A stretch of 47,662 nt of DNA from Oscillospiraceae bacterium. GTDB taxonomy: Bacteria; Bacillota; Clostridia; Oscillospirales; Ruminococcaceae. The translations under genes and the position numbers were made by a program. The stretch is taken from assembly GCA_022769365.1 (NCBI GenBank), contig JALEJO010000126.1:1-47662 (forward strand), read 5' to 3'. The notes below the pieces were generated by a model. That model was not told where the DNA came from and did not search any database. It was given only the letters and a program-made list of their open reading frames with translations. How positions within the stretch are numbered: position 1 is the first letter of the stretch; each line of letters starts with the position of its first letter. Below, piece after piece: positions 44,345 to 47,662 of the stretch.

Positions 44345-45169
44345 TCAATCTTTTTTAAGAATATAATATTCTATTTCAGCCGTTGTATCAAGCACAGGTG
44401 TATTATATAATTTCTGACGGTTTTCTTCTTTGACTTTCCAGTAATGTGGTGTCATCATCAAAAGATTTTTCATATCGTTTCCGTCTGTCATATGTATATT
44501 AAATTTTATATCTCTTTTTTCAAGCAATTCATAATTTTCTGGAAGAACTGTAGGCGAATATCTTTCGTGAATTTCAGGATATATTATTTTTCGCATTTCA
44601 AGCAAATGTGAAAGTCCTGCCCTTACAAGTATAAGTATTCCGTTATCTTTTATTATTCTGTTTGTTTCGGTTTCTGTTACATTTGCAAACATAGAAAGAA
44701 CTATACCACAGCTTTTATCCTGCATTGGAACATCTGCAACATTTGCAACCATCCAATTTACATCACCATATTTTTTTGATGCCGTTCTGACCGCATATTT
44801 TGATAAATCAAAACCATAACATTCAGTATCTTTACCAATTTTTTCAAGATATTTTTGAAGATGTCCAAGATAGTATCCTTCTCCGCAGCCCATATCAAGT
44901 ATAACATTTTCTTCTGAATCAGGCATATATTTTTCAACTATACTGCAAAGTTCATCAAGAACAGGTTTATAAAACTCTTTGTCGAGAAAATTTCTTCTTG
45001 ATGCTATCATTTCTTTTGAATCTCCGCTGTCGGCTTTTCCGTGTATACAAAGATTAACATAACCCTCTTTTGCAATATCAAAGCAATGCTTTCCGCAAGT
45101 CAAAATATTTTCCTTTTCAAAAAGATTTTTTCCGCAATTCGGACATTTTAAATGTTTAGCATTTTTCAT
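44345..45169 (-). CDS. RlmA-like 23S rRNA (guanine-N1) methyltransferase
   Basis: A SAM-dependent methyltransferase of the RrmA/RlmA family, which methylates G745 or G748 in 23S rRNA. It has an N-terminal zinc ribbon (CPNC and CGKHC), the following YVNL box, SRRNFLDKEFYKPV, and motif I LDMGCGEGYYLGHLQKYL. I start it at the ATG at 45169 (MKNAKHLKCPNC), with AAGGAG 7 nt upstream; the ORF-track start overlaps the neighbouring gene. It lies 16 nt after the glycosylase gene. RlmA(I) versus RlmA(II) specificity cannot be decided from sequence reading. Confidence 0.87.
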   Translation of the reverse strand: MKNAKHLKCPNCGKNLFEKENILTCGKHCFDIAKEGYVNLCIHGKADSGDSKEMIASRRNFLDKEFYKPVLDELCSIVEKYMPDSEENVILDMGCGEGYYLGHLQKYLEKIGKDTECYGFDLSKYAVRTASKKYGDVNWMVANVADVPMQDKSCGIVLSMFANVTETETNRIIKDNGILILVRAGLSHLLEMRKIIYPEIHERYSPTVLPENYELLEKRDIKFNIHMTDGNDMKNLLMMTPHYWKVKEENRQKLYNTPVLDTTAEIEYYILKKD

Positions 45170-45185
45170 TCCATAACTCCTTGTT

Positions 45186-45983
45186 TTATCCGTTGTATCT
45201 TTCATAATAGAACATATATTGCTGCATTATTCCCTCATATCCTGAATATTTCGATTTATCAAAATTACCGTTATAATGACGTTCTATAATTTTTTTCATC
45301 CAAGTATCAATTGGAAATGCATCTGTTTTATGATAAGCAAAAAGTGAAACGCAGTCAGCGACTTTATTTCCCACACCGTTCAATGTTTTTAAATAATCCC
45401 TGCATTCTTCATATTGCATTTCAAACGGTTTTTCAAGCAAAAATTTTCCGTCAAGGACATCTCGCACAGCCGAAACAATATATTTCGACCTGTAACCAAA
45501 ACCTAAATCAGATAATGCATTTTCGGAAATATCTTTCATTTCTTCAGGTGACGGAAATTCGTAAAATCCGTTTTCTATTTCTCTTCCGTAATTTTTGCAT
45601 ATTATTTCTATAAGCTGCTTTATTCTTGGTATTCTCATCTGCTGGGATATTATAAAAGAAATCAGCGTTTCCCAAGGCTGCTGATTTAAAATTCTTATTC
45701 CTTTTCCAAAATCTGCCGCCTTTTTTAAATATTCATCTTCGCCATTTTTAACCACGTTCAAATACTTTGCGTAATCATCTTCTATATCAAAATATTTTTC
45801 CCATATCTGCTTATAATCTTCTTCTGAACATTCAAAAGTTATTTCGTTTTCTCTTTGCGATAAATACAAGACTTTTCCAAATGCAGCAACCGTATATTTT
45901 CCGTCTGATGTTTTATTCATTCTGAAACATTGTCCGCTGTCTGCAATCTGTTCAAGGGAAAAACAGTCGTTTTTTATTATCAT
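45186..45983 (-). CDS. 8-oxoguanine DNA glycosylase (OGG1 type)
   Basis: A base-excision repair enzyme that removes 8-oxoguanine and cleaves the backbone. The 265-residue protein has the N-terminal OGG domain (SLEQIADSGQCFRMN), the alpha-helical HhH-GPD core with LISFIISQQMRIPRIKQLI, the helix-hairpin-helix LNGVGNKVADCVSLFA carrying catalytic Lys207, and Asp226 in FPIDTW. GAGGTGAT precedes the ATG. It is probably transcribed with the RlmA-like gene downstream. Confidence 0.93.
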   Translation of the reverse strand: MIIKNDCFSLEQIADSGQCFRMNKTSDGKYTVAAFGKVLYLSQRENEITFECSEEDYKQIWEKYFDIEDDYAKYLNVVKNGEDEYLKKAADFGKGIRILNQQPWETLISFIISQQMRIPRIKQLIEIICKNYGREIENGFYEFPSPEEMKDISENALSDLGFGYRSKYIVSAVRDVLDGKFLLEKPFEMQYEECRDYLKTLNGVGNKVADCVSLFAYHKTDAFPIDTWMKKIIERHYNGNFDKSKYSGYEGIMQQYMFYYERYNG

Positions 45984-46007
45984 AAAATCACCTCACACAT
46001 ATAAAAT

Positions 46008-46036
46008 ATCATATAACATTATTGACGTTTTGTCAA
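46008..46036 (-). promoter_or_regulatory. Promoter for OGG-RlmA genes
   Basis: On the minus strand, TTGACA (46031-46036), a 17-bp spacer and TATGAT (46008-46013), 25 nt before the start codon. Confidence 0.7.
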
Positions 46037-46054
46037 GTGGAATTTTAAATAATC

Positions 46055-46085
46055 AAAAAACGCTCTCAAAATCGAGAGCGTTTCT
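46055..46085 (-). terminator. Terminator of CAP-dockerin gene
   Basis: AAACGCTCTC/GAGAGCGTTT stem (10 bp), followed on the minus strand by TTTTTTGATT, 16 nt after the stop codon. Confidence 0.87.
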
Positions 46086-46100
46086 TCACTTTAAAACTTT

Positions 46101-47249
46101 TCAGTTTTTATTTCCTGCAAGATTCTTTGCATATGTTTTAAGAATTTCTACTGCATCTTTTGAATCTACTTTACTATCTTTGTTGACGTCTGAAACATTT
46201 ACATCAACAGACTGTTTTCCACTTACAAGTTCTTCTGCATATGACTTCAAAACAAGAACGGCGTCTTTTGAATCTACTGAACCATCTCCATTTGCATCAC
46301 CCAAAACTTTATCAATAACTGTTACATTAAAAGACTTGGTTATGCCGCCTATCTTAGCTGAAAGTGTTGCTGTTCCATAATTATTTGCCGTTGCTTCATT
46401 TCCTGAAACACTTATTACATCAGGGTTTGATGATGTCCATGAAACAGTGTCCAACAGCGGAAATCCATCTGCACCGCAGAACTTCATCCCCAAAGACAGT
46501 TCTTTTGTCGTTCCGTATATAAGTTTATCATTTGAATTATTCAGAGAAAATTCAACAGATTCTTCAATTGTTTCTATTTTTTGAACACATTCACCATAAT
46601 AGAAATTATACTGTTGTCCTGATGTTTCTGAACTAAATTCACCACAAGTTGTATTGTGATATCTAACGGAATCACATAAAAATGTTCCGATACCAACATA
46701 TGTATTTTCAGGATCTATCATTTGCGTATAATGACCTGTAACAGCATTTGGAGTTTTATTTAAATAAGCTTCTTTTTCTTCATACCATTGATTAATTCCT
46801 GATGTAACATCATCGCTCCAGTTCCATGCAAGTACTTCTCCCCAAGATCTTTTTCCACTCGGAGAACTTATTTCAAAGCAGTCATTGTTATTTGTCCTCA
46901 CATGAGCCATAGTCACTGAAGATTCCGCTGCTCTTATTCTTGCTATGTATTCAAGGTCATCAGACCATTTTATAGGAACATAATCCGACATAGTGAGTTT
47001 TTCGCCGCTTGAAGGATTTATATAACCTTTCTGACATGCTTCAAGTCTGTAACTGTTTATAAGGTCAACAGCCTTTTTTTCACATTCTATGTAGGTTCCC
47101 TCAATTCCTATCATAACATTTCCGTCCGAACTTGTTGTAACATCGGTGTCACATATTTCTAATGCTGATGCAGGCAAACATCCAAGTGAAGATGTAATAG
47201 CTGCTGCCATTGATAATGATAGGGACACAACTATTTTCTTTAACTTCAT
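46101..47249 (-). CDS. Secreted CAP-domain protein with Ig-like and dockerin domains
   Basis: A 382-residue secreted protein. A signal peptide (MKLKKIVVSLSLSMAAAITSS) is followed by a CAP/SCP-PR1 domain (VDLINSYRLEA, AHVRTNNNDC, SWGEVLAWNWSDD, GHYTQMIDPENTYVGIG), a bacterial Ig-like BIG2 domain (WTSSNPDVISVSGNEATANNYGTATLSA), and a C-terminal type I dockerin with two calcium loops, DANGDGSVDSKD and DVNKDSKVDSKD. The start is the ATG at 47249, with AAAGGA about 9 nt upstream; the ORF-track start six codons earlier overlaps that site. Bacterial CAP proteins have no agreed function. The dockerin suggests attachment to the same type of scaffold as the protease at 5271. Confidence 0.92.
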   Translation of the reverse strand: MKLKKIVVSLSLSMAAAITSSLGCLPASALEICDTDVTTSSDGNVMIGIEGTYIECEKKAVDLINSYRLEACQKGYINPSSGEKLTMSDYVPIKWSDDLEYIARIRAAESSVTMAHVRTNNNDCFEISSPSGKRSWGEVLAWNWSDDVTSGINQWYEEKEAYLNKTPNAVTGHYTQMIDPENTYVGIGTFLCDSVRYHNTTCGEFSSETSGQQYNFYYGECVQKIETIEESVEFSLNNSNDKLIYGTTKELSLGMKFCGADGFPLLDTVSWTSSNPDVISVSGNEATANNYGTATLSAKIGGITKSFNVTVIDKVLGDANGDGSVDSKDAVLVLKSYAEELVSGKQSVDVNVSDVNKDSKVDSKDAVEILKTYAKNLAGNKN

Positions 47250-47283
47250 AATAAAAAATCCTTTCATATTAAAATGTATCTAT

Positions 47284-47312
47284 ATTATATCATTATTTTA
47301 AATTAAAGTCAA
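47284..47312 (-). promoter_or_regulatory. Promoter for CAP-dockerin gene
   Basis: On the minus strand, TTGACT (47307-47312), a 17-bp spacer and TATAAT (47284-47289), 35 nt before the start codon. Confidence 0.75.
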
Positions 47313-47321
47313 GTTTTCAAT

Positions 47322-47350
47322 AAAAAAAGAACAGCCGTTTCCGACTGTTC
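47322..47350 (-). terminator. Terminator of the YhgE/Pip gene
   Basis: GAACAGTCG-GAAA-CGGCTGTTC (9-bp stem including one G-T pair, GNRA loop), followed by seven T residues on the minus strand, 19 nt after the stop codon. Confidence 0.85.
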
Positions 47351-47368
47351 TCATTTTATTCTTATTTT

Positions 47369-47662
47369 TCAGGCTTTTGCAATTTTATTTGTTTTCTTTT
47401 TAGATTCTTCCATTTCTTCAAGTTCATCAAGTTCAAGGTTTCTTGCTTTTACTGTTATTCCTGCAAGAGTAAATAATGTAAATGCAACGAGGATACAAAC
47501 AAGAACTGCAACATCTCCTGTAATGCTTACATCAGCACCTGATGTTGTTGCTCTGAATGCGTGAACTGTGTATGTGAATGGCATAAATGGATTTATCGCC
47601 TTGTAGAAGCTGCCTGAGAGGTCAAGCGGATATGTTCCTGCACTACCGCTAAGCTGTAAGCA
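47369..47662 (-). CDS. YhgE/Pip membrane protein, C-terminal part (cut by window edge)
   Basis: The reading frame is open to the right edge; the internal Met used by the ORF track is not a start. The visible 97 residues begin CLQLSGSAGTYPLDLSGSFYKAINPFMPFTYTVHAFR, the typical conserved end of YhgE/Pip (phage infection protein-like) ABC-2-related membrane proteins. A final transmembrane helix (VAVLVCILVAFTLFTLAGI) and a charged cytoplasmic tail follow. These proteins are linked to export of ESAT-6-like or other substrates in some Firmicutes, but the role here is open. Confidence 0.85.
   Translation of the reverse strand, partial: CLQLSGSAGTYPLDLSGSFYKAINPFMPFTYTVHAFRATTSGADVSITGDVAVLVCILVAFTLFTLAGITVKARNLELDELEEMEESKKKTNKIAKA

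Overview
The window looks like chromosomal DNA of a low-GC, spore-forming, anaerobic Firmicute of the Clostridia, most likely Ruminococcaceae/Oscillospiraceae. The grounds are the sporulation pair spoIIGA-sigE, type I dockerin domains on secreted proteins, the zinc-ribbon forms of S14 and adenylate kinase, strong sigma-A type promoters, an acetate kinase, and intracellular glycoside-hydrolase and glycogen-phosphorylase genes. No species is assigned because no search could be run.

Layout. The left edge (1-534) is the end of an integrated element: the C-terminal part of a tyrosine integrase, short direct repeats, and the displaced 3' half of a tRNA-Thr(GGT) gene. Next comes the forespore-to-mother-cell signalling pair spoIIGA-sigE behind a Spo0A-type promoter (670-2294). 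After that lie a family-3 glycosidase with a small membrane-anchored protein (2385-5129), a secreted papain-like protease ending in a dockerin followed by a YmdB-type phosphoesterase (5271-8072), a minus-strand metal operon (HMA peptide, P1B ATPase, DUF2752; 8116-10705) with a palindromic operator, a GlcD-type flavin oxidase (10972-12348), and a TPR protein-valS operon (12415-16136).

The centre (16298-32360, all minus strand) is one continuous S10-spc-alpha ribosomal super-operon in canonical order from rpsJ to rplQ. It includes secY, adk, map, a KOW protein, infA and rpoA. Two genes in it, rpmJ and rpmD, are too short for the supplied ORF track. It is preceded by a leader of about 310 nt that contains an intrinsic terminator, which suggests attenuation.

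Right of it are a degenerate HAD-like protein, ireB, a DUF1540 protein missed by the ORF track, and a Cys-tRNA(Pro) deacylase gene bracketed by two palindrome-rich repeat islands. Then come glycogen phosphorylase and a four-gene minus-strand operon that mixes RNA modification (tmcAL, a HAD-TrmN6 fusion, rsmI) with a membrane-anchored C39-like peptidase. ackA is divergent from tmcAL. The window ends with a DUF896 protein, an RlmA-like methyltransferase, an OGG1-type glycosylase, a CAP-domain/Ig-like/dockerin secreted protein, and the C-terminus of a YhgE/Pip membrane protein cut by the right edge.

Most of the window is housekeeping. The least ordinary observations are the tRNA-Thr integration scar, the S10 leader attenuator, dockerins on a protease and a CAP protein, the HAD-TrmN6 fusion, the HAD protein lacking its nucleophile, and the repeat islands flanking the deacylase. 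I did not find a clearly undescribed multi-gene system.
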